Under the pieces are notes generated by a model. The model made no database searches and was not told the DNA's origin. It saw only the letters and a program-made list of their open reading frames with translations. A DNA stretch of 64,000 bases. Source: Fluviicola sp. GTDB lineage: Bacteria > Bacteroidota > Bacteroidia > Flavobacteriales_D > Crocinitomicaceae. This document shows, piece by piece, positions 18,045-26,520 of this stretch (position 1 is its first letter; every line of letters begins with the position of its first letter). The DNA is taken from NCBI RefSeq assembly GCF_039596395.1, contig NZ_JBCNJT010000002.1, positions 1,364,001-1,428,000 of the forward strand. The letters run 5' to 3'. The position numbers and the translations under genes are program-made.

Positions 18045-19369
18045 AGGGCCTGTTCTAAAATTAAAGGTTTCAGGTTGTTCCAGCATGCAGGAAGTGCTTT
18101 CCAGCTGTTCTCCACCTGTTCCGGGTTCGGGAAGATGTTGATCCCGATGCGTTTTTCTGTTTTGTCTTTGATCTCCGCTACACGCATGGCTGCTTTTTCT
18201 TCGATTTCCGAAGCGAGTGCCTGGCGCACTTCTTCTTGGGAGATGCTCCCGTTTCGTTCAATCCACTGGAATGAACTCCATGCGCGCTCGGCAATGGTTT
18301 CTGTCAATGCATCCAAAGCATAGGAACCACCCGCGGGATCCAAGACGATCTGCAGGTAAGATTCTTCTTTCAGTAATAAGGAAATATTGGTTGCCATGCG
18401 GCGCGTAAATGCAGTATTGGGATTGGTCGAGTACCAGTCATAAGGCTGAATGTTCAGGTGCTGGATTCCTCCGAGAACCACGGACATTGCTTCGGTAGTC
18501 TGACGCAATAAATTCGTATAGGGATCTTTCAAACTCGTATTCAAAAAACCGGTTCGGGCAGTAATGGTAGCCGCCAGCGAACACGTGTGTTGGGGAGAGT
18601 AAGCCGAAACAATTTGTGCCCAGCAGGTTCTGAATGCGCGGATCTTTGCCAGTTCGAAGAAATATTTACTTCCGATCCCGAAGGTAAAATGAATGGTTGC
18701 AGCAGCTGTATCAATGTCAATTCCTTTTTCCAGCAATTTGATCAGTAATTCATGGCCTTCCGCCAATGCGATACTCAATTCCTGCCAGGTTGTTCCTCCG
18801 GCTTGTTGAACCAGTGATGCATCCACGTGGTAAAGCTTCAGGTTCGGATTTTTATCCAGGTAATCCGGAAGATGCGCTTTTAATAATTCGTCGTTGTCAG
18901 CATATTCGATCAATACCGGAGCTTCTTTTGCAAACACCAGGAACTGATTCACCTGTTGGTTGGTTTTTGCCCGGAACGTAGTGTGAATAAAAGACAAACC
19001 CACTTCGTTCAGAAGAACATGGAAATCAATCGCATCTGCGTTTGTTGCTTCCAGAACCAAATGATCCGTTCCGGCCATTAGTGCCGCAACAATTTCCCGG
19101 TTGGTTTCTTTCAGGTCCGTAATGCGAAAGGTCGTAGCTATGGTCCAATCGTTGTTTTTGGACTGGATACCGCGCGTATACGGAGCTAAACCCGGATCGG
19201 AGAAATTGGTTTGCTGATCTTCGCGGTGGAAATAAGCCGGAAAAGCAATTTCTTCCACGCGATTGATCTTGTTCAATGTATCGATCGATTCACCCTTCAA
19301 TTCCTTTTTCAGGATGGCGATCCATTCTTCTTTAGAACTTGCCTGGAAGGATGAGAATAAGTCATTCAT
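18041..19369 (-). CDS. mutA: Methylmalonyl-CoA mutase, small subunit (no B12-binding domain)
   Basis: 442 aa. It resembles the TIM-barrel part of MutB ([46 protein letters not shown] split across the text) but stops before any cobalamin-binding domain, and no DxHxxG is present. This fits the non-catalytic partner of heterodimeric mutases, here in a short form. It is the upstream gene of the mutA-mutB pair, coupled by a 4-nt overlap, and starts 11 bp after the EI24 gene's stop, so the three may be one transcript. Confidence 0.9.
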   Translation of the reverse strand: MNDLFSSFQASSKEEWIAILKKELKGESIDTLNKINRVEEIAFPAYFHREDQQTNFSDPGLAPYTRGIQSKNNDWTIATTFRITDLKETNREIVAALMAGTDHLVLEATNADAIDFHVLLNEVGLSFIHTTFRAKTNQQVNQFLVFAKEAPVLIEYADNDELLKAHLPDYLDKNPNLKLYHVDASLVQQAGGTTWQELSIALAEGHELLIKLLEKGIDIDTAAATIHFTFGIGSKYFFELAKIRAFRTCWAQIVSAYSPQHTCSLAATITARTGFLNTSLKDPYTNLLRQTTEAMSVVLGGIQHLNIQPYDWYSTNPNTAFTRRMATNISLLLKEESYLQIVLDPAGGSYALDALTETIAERAWSSFQWIERNGSISQEEVRQALASEIEEKAAMRVAEIKDKTEKRIGINIFPNPEQVENSWKALPACWNNLKPLILEQAL

Positions 19370-19380
19370 GTGTTATTCTT

Positions 19381-20145
19381 TTAGGTATCTAATAGATCTT
19401 GATCTTGAATAGTGGGAGCAGGTGCCGGTTGTTCTTTTTTATTCATCAGGATGTAAACGGCGGTTGAAAGCATGGCTGTTAAAACCGGCGCCACGATAAT
19501 CCCGATCATCGGAATTTTGATCATCAAGGTGAAAATTGCTCCTGTAATCAGCATATAGCTCATTTTGGAGAAACCCATTCCCCAGCTTTTGAAGAAATTC
19601 AATCCGTAGCGCTCCATGCTGTAATCGTAGAAAGAGAACCCCACGAAGAACGAAGCGATCAAAAAGAAAATGGTTTCCCCGATAAAATCAGGCATGAACC
19701 AGGAGAAAATCCACCAGATTCCCAGGAAGATGTATTCCAGTAATAAGGCGCTGATAACAATCAGGATCATTCTCAGGAAATCATTGAATAAGCGAATGAA
19801 ATCGAATTTGTATTCATTCCCGGTCAGGTAACTATCAAACTTTTCAGAAAGAATGCAATTTACAGGCGAAAGAACCACCAGAATGACAAATTTATAGAAT
19901 TCGGAAACGATCAGATCGAAAATACTGAAAACGCTGTCGGCTACCCAACCGATCGCTGAACCTACCAGGGGAACACCGTCTGCTACATGCGCAATTGCGA
20001 GCACTTTCTCTGCCTGCCATTTGTAGTAGAGGTAAATCGATCCGACGATCAGTCCGGGAACAAAGAACCACAAAAACTTCCCTTTCAGCAATGTTTTTGC
20101 GACCTGTTCTATTCCTGTCCAGTGATTTTTAAAGGCTTGAACCAT
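19381..20145 (-). CDS. EI24/CysZ-family integral membrane protein
   Basis: 254 aa with several strong hydrophobic segments (about residues 24-45, 75-100, 125-150, 158-180, 205-235). The FYDYSMERYGLNFFKSW segment is typical of the EI24/CysZ-like family. Some members transport sulfate; there are no cysteine-biosynthesis genes nearby, so transport activity is not implied. It lies just upstream of mutAB on the same strand with an 11-bp gap. The tail (residues 235-254) is proline/acid-rich and soluble. Confidence 0.75.
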   Translation of the reverse strand: MVQAFKNHWTGIEQVAKTLLKGKFLWFFVPGLIVGSIYLYYKWQAEKVLAIAHVADGVPLVGSAIGWVADSVFSIFDLIVSEFYKFVILVVLSPVNCILSEKFDSYLTGNEYKFDFIRLFNDFLRMILIVISALLLEYIFLGIWWIFSWFMPDFIGETIFFLIASFFVGFSFYDYSMERYGLNFFKSWGMGFSKMSYMLITGAIFTLMIKIPMIGIIVAPVLTAMLSTAVYILMNKKEQPAPAPTIQDQDLLDT

Positions 20146-20164
20146 GTCTTTGTTGTTTCGCTTT

Positions 20165-20172
20165 CAAATATA
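20165..20172 (-). promoter_or_regulatory. TAnnTTTG (-7) box for the EI24-mutAB transcript
   Basis: TATATTTG on the minus strand ends 19 nt before the ATG at 20145. It borders a GTTCAAA/TTTGAAC mini-array. Confidence 0.5.
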
Positions 20173-20178
20173 GCGAAA

Positions 20179-20258
20179 GTTCAAACGTTTAAACTGTTCA
20201 AATCTTTGAACGATCAAACTTTTTGAACTTTTCAACCCTTTGAACTCATTTGAACTTT
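20179..20258. repeat. GTTCAAA/TTTGAAC mini-array
   Basis: GTTCAAAC and GTTCAAAT are followed by CTTTGAAC, TTTTTGAAC, CTTTGAAC and ATTTGAAC over 80 bp, between divergently transcribed genes. It has the same motif pair and orientation order as the arrays at 14.8 and 43.7 kb. Confidence 0.75.
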
Positions 20259-20307
20259 CCGTATATTGGCATGTAAATTGTAAAATCCCGAAATAAAATA
20301 ATAAGCT

Positions 20308-20481
20308 ATGAAAAATGTATCATTGATAGTAATCGCATTATTGGGACTTTCACTGAGCACTTACGCACAGGATGGAACCAAACAGGAGAACCCGAATAAA
20401 GTGGTTGCAAAGAAACCGGTTAAAAAGGTAAGACCGGCTGTTGGCAAGAAGAAGGATGTTCCTGTAGAAAAAGCGAAGTAA
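20308..20481 (+). CDS. Small secreted lysine-rich peptide (57 aa)
   Basis: The frame starts at ATG 20308 and encodes a clear signal peptide (MKNVSLIVIALLGLSLSTYAQ). It is followed by about 36 residues very rich in Lys, Val and Pro (KKPVKKVRPAVGKKKDVPVEKAK). A strong terminator starts 3 bp after the stop, which supports a real, separately transcribed gene. I do not recognise a family. The mature peptide would be highly basic and probably unstructured; it might bind polyanions, but no function can be assigned. Confidence 0.7.
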   Translation: MKNVSLIVIALLGLSLSTYAQDGTKQENPNKVVAKKPVKKVRPAVGKKKDVPVEKAK

Positions 20482-20483
20482 TC

Positions 20484-20516
20484 AAAAAGCCCCGACGATA
20501 AATGCCGGGGCTTTTT
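20484..20516 (+). terminator. Rho-independent terminator after the small basic peptide
   Basis: AAAAAGCCCCG (20484-20494) pairs with CGGGGCTTTTT (20506-20516), with a loop of 11 nt. Confidence 0.9.
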
Positions 20517-20544
20517 AATTTATGGTTCTGTACGAAAATATAGG

Positions 20545-20648
20545 TGACAAAAAAATTCTCGCAGATTTCGCAGACTCCGATCCGCCGAGGCGGAGAGTAC
20601 AGAGTTTAATTGTTAATTATCTGCGTAAATCCGTGGAATCAGCGTGCT
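20545..20648. repeat. Degenerate inverted CGCAGATT-type repeat relic
   Basis: CTCGCAGATTTCGCAGA near 20555 is loosely mirrored by TCTGCGTAAATCCGTGGA near 20622. Between them is TCCGCC-GA-GGCGGA. It resembles a decayed inverted-repeat unit with nothing coding inside, and may be related in kind to the GxxExxY unit at 59 kb. Confidence 0.35.
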
Positions 20649-20687
20649 TTTATGAGAAATCACCTTAATTCTCGGACAAGAGATGAT

Positions 20688-21143
20688 TTATAGTATTTCG
20701 AATTGTGTAAAATGATGGGTCAGGTGCTTTCTGTTCAACAGGTCCCATTGTTCGTAATTCAACGGCCCGTAATAAGCATGCACTGTTTTCAGTTCCGGGT
20801 TTTGAGCAAATAATTCCTGGAAATCCAGGTAAACTTCCACAAATTCATCGATAGCCAGTTCCAGTTCTTCATTGCGAAGCGGTGTGCCTTCTTTTGCAAA
20901 CGGAACGACCATATCACGGGCCATAGGCTTATCGGTATATAAAAAAGCGACCATGCGTTCCAATTTATCTTCCGGAATCAGTAATTCCTGCGGGTTTTCT
21001 CCTGTTGCGATGCGCAGCATATCTGTTAAATGCTCCACCATTCGCTGAGCCGACATTTTCCCCCAGGCCGGTTTTTTATCTGCCGTCAGTTTATTCAAAT
21101 GTGACAGTACGCTTTCCAAATCAGTTTCAATAAACATGTTCAT
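20688..21143 (-). CDS. DinB-like / DUF1569-type protein
   Basis: 151 aa. The spacing of histidines (HLTDML near the N-terminal third and HLTHHFTQFEIL at the end) and the KMSAQRMVEHLTDML opening match the four-helix DinB/YfiT-like fold used by thiol-dependent, metal-binding proteins. The exact subfamily is inferred. It is the last gene of a three-gene minus-strand operon and overlaps the upstream lipid-kinase gene by 17 nt. Confidence 0.6.
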   Translation of the reverse strand: MNMFIETDLESVLSHLNKLTADKKPAWGKMSAQRMVEHLTDMLRIATGENPQELLIPEDKLERMVAFLYTDKPMARDMVVPFAKEGTPLRNEELELAIDEFVEVYLDFQELFAQNPELKTVHAYYGPLNYEQWDLLNRKHLTHHFTQFEIL

Positions 21144-22053
21144 CTGTTTTAAGTTTCAAATTGACGATATCCATATATCCTTTTCCGCACAGAACAGAAA
21201 GGCTTGCCGGAACGATTTCCAAATTAATTTCCTTGCGCACTTCAAAAGGTTCCCCGTCGTAATGGGCTAAAGGAACTTCCAGGATAATCCGCGCTTTTTG
21301 GAACGGAACAATGCGGATATACCTCGAACCTTCGATTTTCTTAAAGAAAAAACGGCTGATTACTCCCATGGTGCGCCACCAGGAGAATTTACTCAAAAGT
21401 ACCAGTTCCATCTGCCCGTCAATCACATTGGATTTGGGAGAAATGCAGAACCCGTTCCCGAATTCGGAAGAATTGGCAATGGAGCACAACAGGAAATTCC
21501 CCTTGATCTGTTCATCCGGCAGGATAATTTTCATTCTTGGTGGTTTGTAGGAAAAATATTCCTCGTAAACCAATTGGGTATAACCCCAAAATCCGCGAAT
21601 GTGATATTCATCGAAGCGCTTGGCAATAAATGCGTCGAAGCCATAGCCTCCAACGCCTAAAAATGGTTTGTCATTCGCCAACCCGGTATCCATGCGAATA
21701 CTGTTGAGCTCATTGATATTCTGAATGGCCTGTGGCGTTTTTAGCGGAATCTTCAAATGCCTGGCCAGGCCGTTGCCGGAACCGGTAGGAATAATTGCCA
21801 GGTGACATTTGGTCCCGATCAATGCCGTTCCGACTTCGTGTACGGAACCATCGCCGCCAACCGCACAAACGATGTCAATTCCTTCCTGCGCTGATTCTTC
21901 CGCAATGGATTTGGCGTGTTGTTTATATTGAGTAATCGCGATATCATAATCAAACAGGTCATGGTTCAGGTGTTCCTCTATCATCTGAGGAACCCTGGCC
22001 TTTTTGACCCCGCCCGAAATGGGATTGATTATGAACCGAATTCTCTTTTTCAT
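21127..22053 (-). CDS. Diacylglycerol kinase-family lipid kinase
   Basis: 308 aa. It begins RIRFIINPISGG, followed by the nucleotide-binding CAVGGDGSVHEVG and PTGSGNGLARHL motifs of the DagK/LCB5 superfamily. It should phosphorylate a lipid such as diacylglycerol at the inner membrane; the substrate is not determined by sequence. It overlaps the LTA-synthase-like gene by 4 nt and the DinB-like gene by 17 nt. LTA-synthase-type enzymes release diacylglycerol, so this kinase could recycle it; that link is inference. Confidence 0.88.
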   Translation of the reverse strand: MKKRIRFIINPISGGVKKARVPQMIEEHLNHDLFDYDIAITQYKQHAKSIAEESAQEGIDIVCAVGGDGSVHEVGTALIGTKCHLAIIPTGSGNGLARHLKIPLKTPQAIQNINELNSIRMDTGLANDKPFLGVGGYGFDAFIAKRFDEYHIRGFWGYTQLVYEEYFSYKPPRMKIILPDEQIKGNFLLCSIANSSEFGNGFCISPKSNVIDGQMELVLLSKFSWWRTMGVISRFFFKKIEGSRYIRIVPFQKARIILEVPLAHYDGEPFEVRKEINLEIVPASLSVLCGKGYMDIVNLKLKTDEHVY

Positions 22054-23948
22054 CGGACAACCGTCTGATTATGGATTAAATCGTGATTATATCTTTGAAT
22101 GATCGCCTTCAAACGTCTTGCCATCTTTTCCGCTTCGGATTTTTTGGCAGGCAAGAGATCCTTCGGGTTTTTGGTACGGATCGTGAAATCGAATAATCCG
22201 ACCATTTTGTCATTGGAATAAACCAGCAACAAATTATCGCGGAAGTAATAATAGGAACCTTCCAGGTAAGTGACCGCTTCGCGTGGTTCTTTGGAGAAGT
22301 AACTGTTCCCGAAACTGTAATAATCGGTTTTGATGTTCACCAAATCCAGTACGGTAGGCATGATATCGATTTGCTGGAAGATCGCTTTTTCGCGTTTGCG
22401 GGGCAATTTTCCGCTCGGATCGTAGAACGCGATCGGGATGCGGTACATTTCCGTGCGCTGATTGTAAATCTCGCTGTTGCTGGAAGGTGTGTGATCCGCT
22501 ACAATCACAAAAAGCGTTTTCTGAAACCACGGTTCTTTGGCGGCTTGTTCGAAGAATTTGCGCAAGCTGATATCTCCGTAATGAATGCTTTTACAAATCG
22601 GATGCGGACCTTTCTTAACCACCGAACGCCATTCTTCCGGCACAAAATAGGGGTGATGGGAAGAAAGGGTAAAGAGATTCGCCATGAAAGGCGCTTTCAT
22701 CCCGGTTAGCTGTCTGGCAGTCCACGGATTGAAGTATTCATCCAGGATACCCCAGGTTTTATCAAAGTGCTTGTCGTTGTTATACTCGAAACGTCCTACG
22801 TATTCCTGGTAGCCCAATTGGGATGCAAAACTGTTGAAGCGCATGGAACCGTTGGTTGCACCGTGGTAAAATGCGGTACTGTAGCCGTGTTTGGTAAGGA
22901 TATTCGGCAAGCTTTGGACCTGGTTGTTGCAATAGGCGGAAGAAATATATGGATTGTCCATCAGAGTTGGCATGGACGCCGAAATGGTCGGAACGGCTTC
23001 AATGGATTTCTTCCCGTTGGAAATTCCGTATTCGAAATACCAGGACTGGGTCAGGAGCGAATCCAGGAAAGGCGTGTAGGAAACACTGTTATTGAATTGT
23101 CCCACCCATTCGTTTCCGAAGCTTTCGAGCATAATGATCATGACATTCGTTCCATCCGGAAGGATGTGTTGCGGATGACTGGTACGTCTCGGATTGAAAA
23201 GTTTGTCGAGTTCTTTCTCCGTATAGTAATGCTGTTCCGTCAAATCGTCTTTCCCAATGGATTTCAACAGGGTAAAAGCGGAATTCAGCACCAGGGCCGA
23301 GTTTTCGGGCTGAGTGTATAAAGTCGCATCGATGGAAGAGATCGGGCGCAAACCGAAACCACCTCTTCCCGCCAGGAAGAACAGAGGAACCACGATGAAG
23401 AAAACGATGAGTTCTTTTCGCAGCGTGCTTTGCCCGGTCCGTTTTAATTTACGGATGCTTGTTCTTTTATAAAAGCGAATCAGGAGCCAGGTCCCAATGA
23501 TGAAGATCAGGATAAGCATCCAGTAATCGGAAATAAAACTTCCCAATAACTGGCCCACATCATTTCCGGCGGATACGATTACGAACAGGTCGGCAGTGGA
23601 ACGTTTCAGGGTAAAATTGTAGTACGCGGTGTCCATCAGGTTCAGCGCAACTATCAGCAATGTGGGGATGAAAAAGGTTAAAGCCTGCAAAGCCCGGACG
23701 ATCCAGTTCTGCTGCCATTTTTCGGGCAATAAACTGAAGACGATGAAAGGCATGAGCACCAAACCTACGGTCGACAAGTCGAACCAGATTCCGGCCAGCC
23801 AATCCGTGAAACGCACATGTGCAAAGGAATCCAGGTTGAAGAAGTAAAAGACAATGCGCGTGACGGTCATCAATAACAAGAGGATTGCAATCCGCAGCAA
23901 TAAACTTTTTAGTGTTATCGGAAGAGCATGACGCAGTCTTTTCAACAT
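22050..23948 (-). CDS. LTA-synthase-family membrane sulfatase/phosphotransferase
   Basis: 632 aa from the ATG at 23948; a TTG extension to 23966 is in frame but overlaps a promoter box. About five N-terminal transmembrane helices (to residue about 200) are followed by an extracytoplasmic alkaline-phosphatase-fold domain: MIIMLESFGNEW (metal), GKKSIEAVPTISASMP (nucleophile region), LSSHHPYFVPEEW and FVIVADHTPSS (metal histidine). The family transfers phosphoglycerol or phosphoethanolamine-type groups from phospholipids to glycans or lipids. The predicted nucleophile is Ser rather than Thr. It heads an operon with a lipid kinase and a DinB-like gene. Confidence 0.85.
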   Translation of the reverse strand: MLKRLRHALPITLKSLLLRIAILLLLMTVTRIVFYFFNLDSFAHVRFTDWLAGIWFDLSTVGLVLMPFIVFSLLPEKWQQNWIVRALQALTFFIPTLLIVALNLMDTAYYNFTLKRSTADLFVIVSAGNDVGQLLGSFISDYWMLILIFIIGTWLLIRFYKRTSIRKLKRTGQSTLRKELIVFFIVVPLFFLAGRGGFGLRPISSIDATLYTQPENSALVLNSAFTLLKSIGKDDLTEQHYYTEKELDKLFNPRRTSHPQHILPDGTNVMIIMLESFGNEWVGQFNNSVSYTPFLDSLLTQSWYFEYGISNGKKSIEAVPTISASMPTLMDNPYISSAYCNNQVQSLPNILTKHGYSTAFYHGATNGSMRFNSFASQLGYQEYVGRFEYNNDKHFDKTWGILDEYFNPWTARQLTGMKAPFMANLFTLSSHHPYFVPEEWRSVVKKGPHPICKSIHYGDISLRKFFEQAAKEPWFQKTLFVIVADHTPSSNSEIYNQRTEMYRIPIAFYDPSGKLPRKREKAIFQQIDIMPTVLDLVNIKTDYYSFGNSYFSKEPREAVTYLEGSYYYFRDNLLLVYSNDKMVGLFDFTIRTKNPKDLLPAKKSEAEKMARRLKAIIQRYNHDLIHNQTVVR

Positions 23949-23953
23949 AAGTA

Positions 23954-23961
23954 CAAAAATA
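23954..23961 (-). promoter_or_regulatory. TAnnTTTG (-7) box directly before the LTA-synthase-like operon
   Basis: TATTTTTG on the minus strand ends 5 nt before the ATG at 23948. The predicted leader is about 2 nt, which supports the ATG start over the TTG at 23966. Confidence 0.5.
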
Positions 23962-23994
23962 AGCAACCTTTTTGAGGTAGGTGTTGTGTTTGTA

Positions 23995-24192
23995 TTACTT
24001 AAAAATAGTCAGAATTTCGGTTACGAACTGTATAGCTGTTGTGCCGGCATGATTTTCATTCCAGACGGACCGGATTTTATCGTTGGAATTTCTGCTGGTA
24101 TGAAAAACGGCAAATACAACGATTGTAGTATCAAATACTTCGTAAATAACAACAAATGGAAATTTCCTGACAGCTATTTGCCTTCTATTGAA
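23995..24192 (-). pseudogene. C-terminal fragment of a ParE/RelE-family toxin
   Basis: The minus-strand frame encodes QIAVRKFPFVVIYEV followed by IVVFAVFHTSRN and an ordinary stop. This is the diagnostic end of ParE/RelE-type toxins. A TGA stands directly upstream of the fragment and there is no start codon, so the N-terminal part (roughly half, judged from family length) is missing. It lies 5 bp after the antitoxin stop, as expected for an antitoxin-toxin operon with an internal deletion. It should be inactive. Confidence 0.75.
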
Positions 24193-24197
24193 TCAGG

Positions 24198-24414
24198 CTA
24201 TTCTTTTTTACCTAAAGCATTTATCACCTCGTCCCAGGAATAAGATTTACTTTCACCCGAGAGGTGTTTTTTTCTTCGTTCATCCAGAATTTGAACGTGC
24301 TCCTCCGTCAACAGAAACTCATCTTGATCTACTTCCACGAAATCAAGTGTCAAAATGTATTCGAGCAAAGCTTTTCCTTTGCTGCTTGAATCATCTATGC
24401 GAACTGTTACCCAT
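24198..24414 (-). pseudogene. Antitoxin gene with frameshift at the start codon (partner of the ParE fragment)
   Basis: The frame reads VTVRIDDSSSKGKALLEYIL, continues to HLSGESKSYSWDEVINAL and ends in TAG. The SYSWDEV ending and upstream charged helix are typical of small antitoxins paired with ParE/RelE toxins. No ATG, GTG or TTG opens this frame before the conserved part, but ATG at 24412-24414 is exactly one base out of frame because of a GGG run (24409-24411); with GG it would read M-V-T-V-R-I. Either a real +1 insertion or a sequencing error. Confidence 0.7.
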
Positions 24415-24539
24415 AACTCCTGGTATTTGAATACCTTTCAAAGGTGCGAAAAACAACCGGATTTTCGTCACTACTCTCTAAAGGGTAGTTTTGAAACAGC
24501 TTACTTCAAAACAGGTAGCACCGAAATTTTCAAAGTTCT

Positions 24540-24547
24540 TATTTTTG
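24540..24547 (+). promoter_or_regulatory. TAnnTTTG (-7) box directly before the ChaN-like gene
   Basis: TATTTTTG ends 4 nt before the ATG at 24552. The predicted leader is about 1 nt. Confidence 0.5.
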
Positions 24548-24551
24548 GCGC

Positions 24552-25409
24552 ATGAAATATCTTGTATTCTGCTTGTTGATGTGTTCGGGGGCCTATGCCC
24601 AGGAACTGGAAGCCTTCCGCATTTTTGATTCCAAAGGAAAGGAAGTATCGTTCGAAAAAATGATGGATAAGGTTTCGCAGAACCAGGTGGTTTTGTTCGG
24701 GGAATTTCACGACAACCCGATTTCGCATTGGCTGGAACTGCATGTATTGCTGGCACTCAATAAGCAGGTAACAGGTTCAAAACTGGCCGTTGGTTTCGAA
24801 ATGTTTGAACTGCACCAGGTAAAAGCGTTGAATGATTATATTTCGAATAAATCTTACAAAGCCTTGAAAGATTCTACGGAGTTGTGGACGAATTTCAAAA
24901 CGGATTACAAACCGGTACTGGATTCTGCCATTGCCCGGGGAAATATTCCTTTTGCTGCGAATGTGACCCGCAAATATGCCAGTTTGGTTTTCAAAAAAGG
25001 ACTGGCTGCTTTGGATACGCTTCCCGAAAACCAGAAAAAATTGATGGCACCGCTGCCGTTTCCATTTGATTCTACCCTGACGCAGTATGTGGAACTGATC
25101 GAGATGGGCAAAGAAATGCATGCTTCGGGAATTAATTTTGCGTATGCGCAGGCAATCAAAGATGCTACGATGGGGCACTCGATTGTGCAGCACGTGAAGA
25201 ACGGCGAGAAAGTATATTTCCTGAACGGTGCGTTCCATTCGGATTTTCACCAGGGAATTATGTGGTATGTGCAGCAATACCTTCCGGGAACAAAAGTCGG
25301 GACAATTACCACCGTTTCACAGAAAGACGTTCGAAAACTGCAGAAAGAACATTTGAACCGCGCCGATTTTATCGTGGTAGTGAATGAGACAATGACCTCG
25401 ACGCATTAG
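24552..25409 (+). CDS. ChaN-like (Tiki/EreA superfamily) exported protein, possible haem-binding
   Basis: 285 aa with a signal peptide ending near GAYAQ (residue 16). The LFGEFHDNPISHWLELHVL and AVGFEMFELHQ motifs, with the downstream YAQAIKDATMGHSI and LNGAFHSDFHQG histidines, are characteristic of the ChaN domain. Studied ChaN proteins bind haem and are linked to iron uptake; Tiki relatives are metalloproteases, so the activity here is not fixed by sequence. It is a single gene with its own putative promoter. Confidence 0.8.
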   Translation: MKYLVFCLLMCSGAYAQELEAFRIFDSKGKEVSFEKMMDKVSQNQVVLFGEFHDNPISHWLELHVLLALNKQVTGSKLAVGFEMFELHQVKALNDYISNKSYKALKDSTELWTNFKTDYKPVLDSAIARGNIPFAANVTRKYASLVFKKGLAALDTLPENQKKLMAPLPFPFDSTLTQYVELIEMGKEMHASGINFAYAQAIKDATMGHSIVQHVKNGEKVYFLNGAFHSDFHQGIMWYVQQYLPGTKVGTITTVSQKDVRKLQKEHLNRADFIVVVNETMTSTH

Positions 25410-25430
25410 TAGTGAGAATTGATCGTGTAG

Positions 25431-25505
25431 AATTGAAAAGGAAAATCCTCAAACAGGAAATGAAGAACTTTTCAATCCGCCGCGGCGGATTCTCCATTTT
25501 CAATT
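25431..25505. repeat. Nested inverted repeats between convergent genes
   Basis: AATTGAAAAGGAAAATCC (25431-25448) is mirrored with a few changes by 25487-25505. Inside it, AATCCGCCG/CGGCGGATT (25474-25491) is a perfect 18-bp palindrome. It may serve as a bidirectional terminator or be the remnant of a small inverted-repeat element. Confidence 0.6.
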
Positions 25506-25509
25506 GATT

Positions 25510-25839
25510 TTACTTCTCGTTCGTGCGCTTCAACAATTCGTTGTAGTCTTCCAATAATTTCAGATACTTGTTTTTCCAGTATTCCTTAGTCTGGTTGTTG
25601 TAAGGATTTTCAGGATCTTCAAAAGAGTGGTTGTTGATGGAGCCCAATTCTTTGATCTCGTCGGAGAAATCGTGGTGGATGATATTACCGATGGCCATGA
25701 CTGTTTCCAGATCTATCTGCGTGTTGTCAAACATCAGGTACATCCATCTCCGGCTCCTTCCTAATTTCTTAGCAATAGCACTAATGGGATATCCGCTCTG
25801 ACGGATTGCTCTTTCTACTATTTCACCACGGTGTTGCAT
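25510..25839 (-). CDS. Small helix-turn-helix regulator, copy 1
   Basis: 109 aa from the ATG of MQHRGEIVERAIRQSG. An N-terminal helix-turn-helix (GYPISAIAKKLGRSRRWMY) is followed by a segment with HHDFSDEIKEL and a C-terminal helical/coiled stretch (YWKNKYLKLLEDYNELLKR). It resembles the small XRE-like Bacteroidota regulators that bind DNA as dimers. Upstream in-frame codons (FVT) are also shared by copy 2, so a slightly earlier start cannot be excluded. Copy 2 lies 168 bp upstream in the same orientation, with the same length. Confidence 0.75.
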   Translation of the reverse strand: MQHRGEIVERAIRQSGYPISAIAKKLGRSRRWMYLMFDNTQIDLETVMAIGNIIHHDFSDEIKELGSINNHSFEDPENPYNNQTKEYWKNKYLKLLEDYNELLKRTNEK

Positions 25840-26006
25840 AGTGACAAAAATCTTCACTTCACCGAGTATAATGTTAAACACAAAATACTCGTTTGCGGGA
25901 ATTTGTAGTCAGATATGGGAATGGGTGGTAAAAATAGTGTAATTGCGCAGATCTGAGCTATAAGTGAGCACGAAATTTTTCCGTTTTTTCCGTCTTTTTT
26001 GGCGGT

Positions 26007-26336
26007 TTATTCCGGGTTGGTTTTCTTCAGCAAGGCGTTGTAGCTTTCTAAAAGCTTCAGGTACTTATTCTTCCAGTAATCTTTATTCTGTTTGTTGTAT
26101 TTGGATTCGGGTTCGGAAAAAGACTCCGGGTTGATAACACTCAATTCCTTGATTTCATCGGAAAAGTCATGGTGTATGATCCTTCCGATCTGAATGATGG
26201 ATTCGAGATCCACCTGGGAATTGTCAAACATCAGGTACATCCACCTCCTGCTTCTCCCCAATTTTCTTGCAATCTGGGTAATGGGATACCCGCTTTTCCG
26301 GATTGCTCTCTCTACGATTTCGCCACGATGCTGCAT
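26007..26336 (-). CDS. Small helix-turn-helix regulator, copy 2
   Basis: 109 aa and a close paralogue of the preceding gene: most of the HTH (MQHRGEIVERAIRKSGYP, LGRSRRWMYLMFDN) is identical, and both end in a YWKNKYLKLLE coiled stretch. The bases just before both start codons (TTTGTCACT) are the same, so the duplication includes the translation or promoter region. No adjacent toxin was recognised. Targets are unknown; such regulators often act on neighbouring accessory genes. Confidence 0.75.
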   Translation of the reverse strand: MQHRGEIVERAIRKSGYPITQIARKLGRSRRWMYLMFDNSQVDLESIIQIGRIIHHDFSDEIKELSVINPESFSEPESKYNKQNKDYWKNKYLKLLESYNALLKKTNPE

Positions 26337-26520
26337 AGTGACAAAGTTGTTCACTTATTTGAGTAAATAAATTACCACTAAATATACATAAATGAGAAAT
26401 TGTTTTAATTTCGTGATAATCTATTAAGAAGAGGCTAAATGCGTGAGCTTCTTCTATAAAGATCAAATGATATTATTGTATATTATCACGCTTAATATAA
26501 ACATTGTTTACCTATTTTTT

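Noticed and set aside
23986-24243. 85-aa plus-strand open frame
   Set aside because: It is antisense to a recognisable ParE/RelE toxin fragment and antitoxin end on the minus strand; its own product matches nothing and has no promoter.
25431-25505. Insertion sequence remnant
   Set aside because: The inverted arms are imperfect and only about 40 bp apart with no transposase trace; kept as a repeat only.
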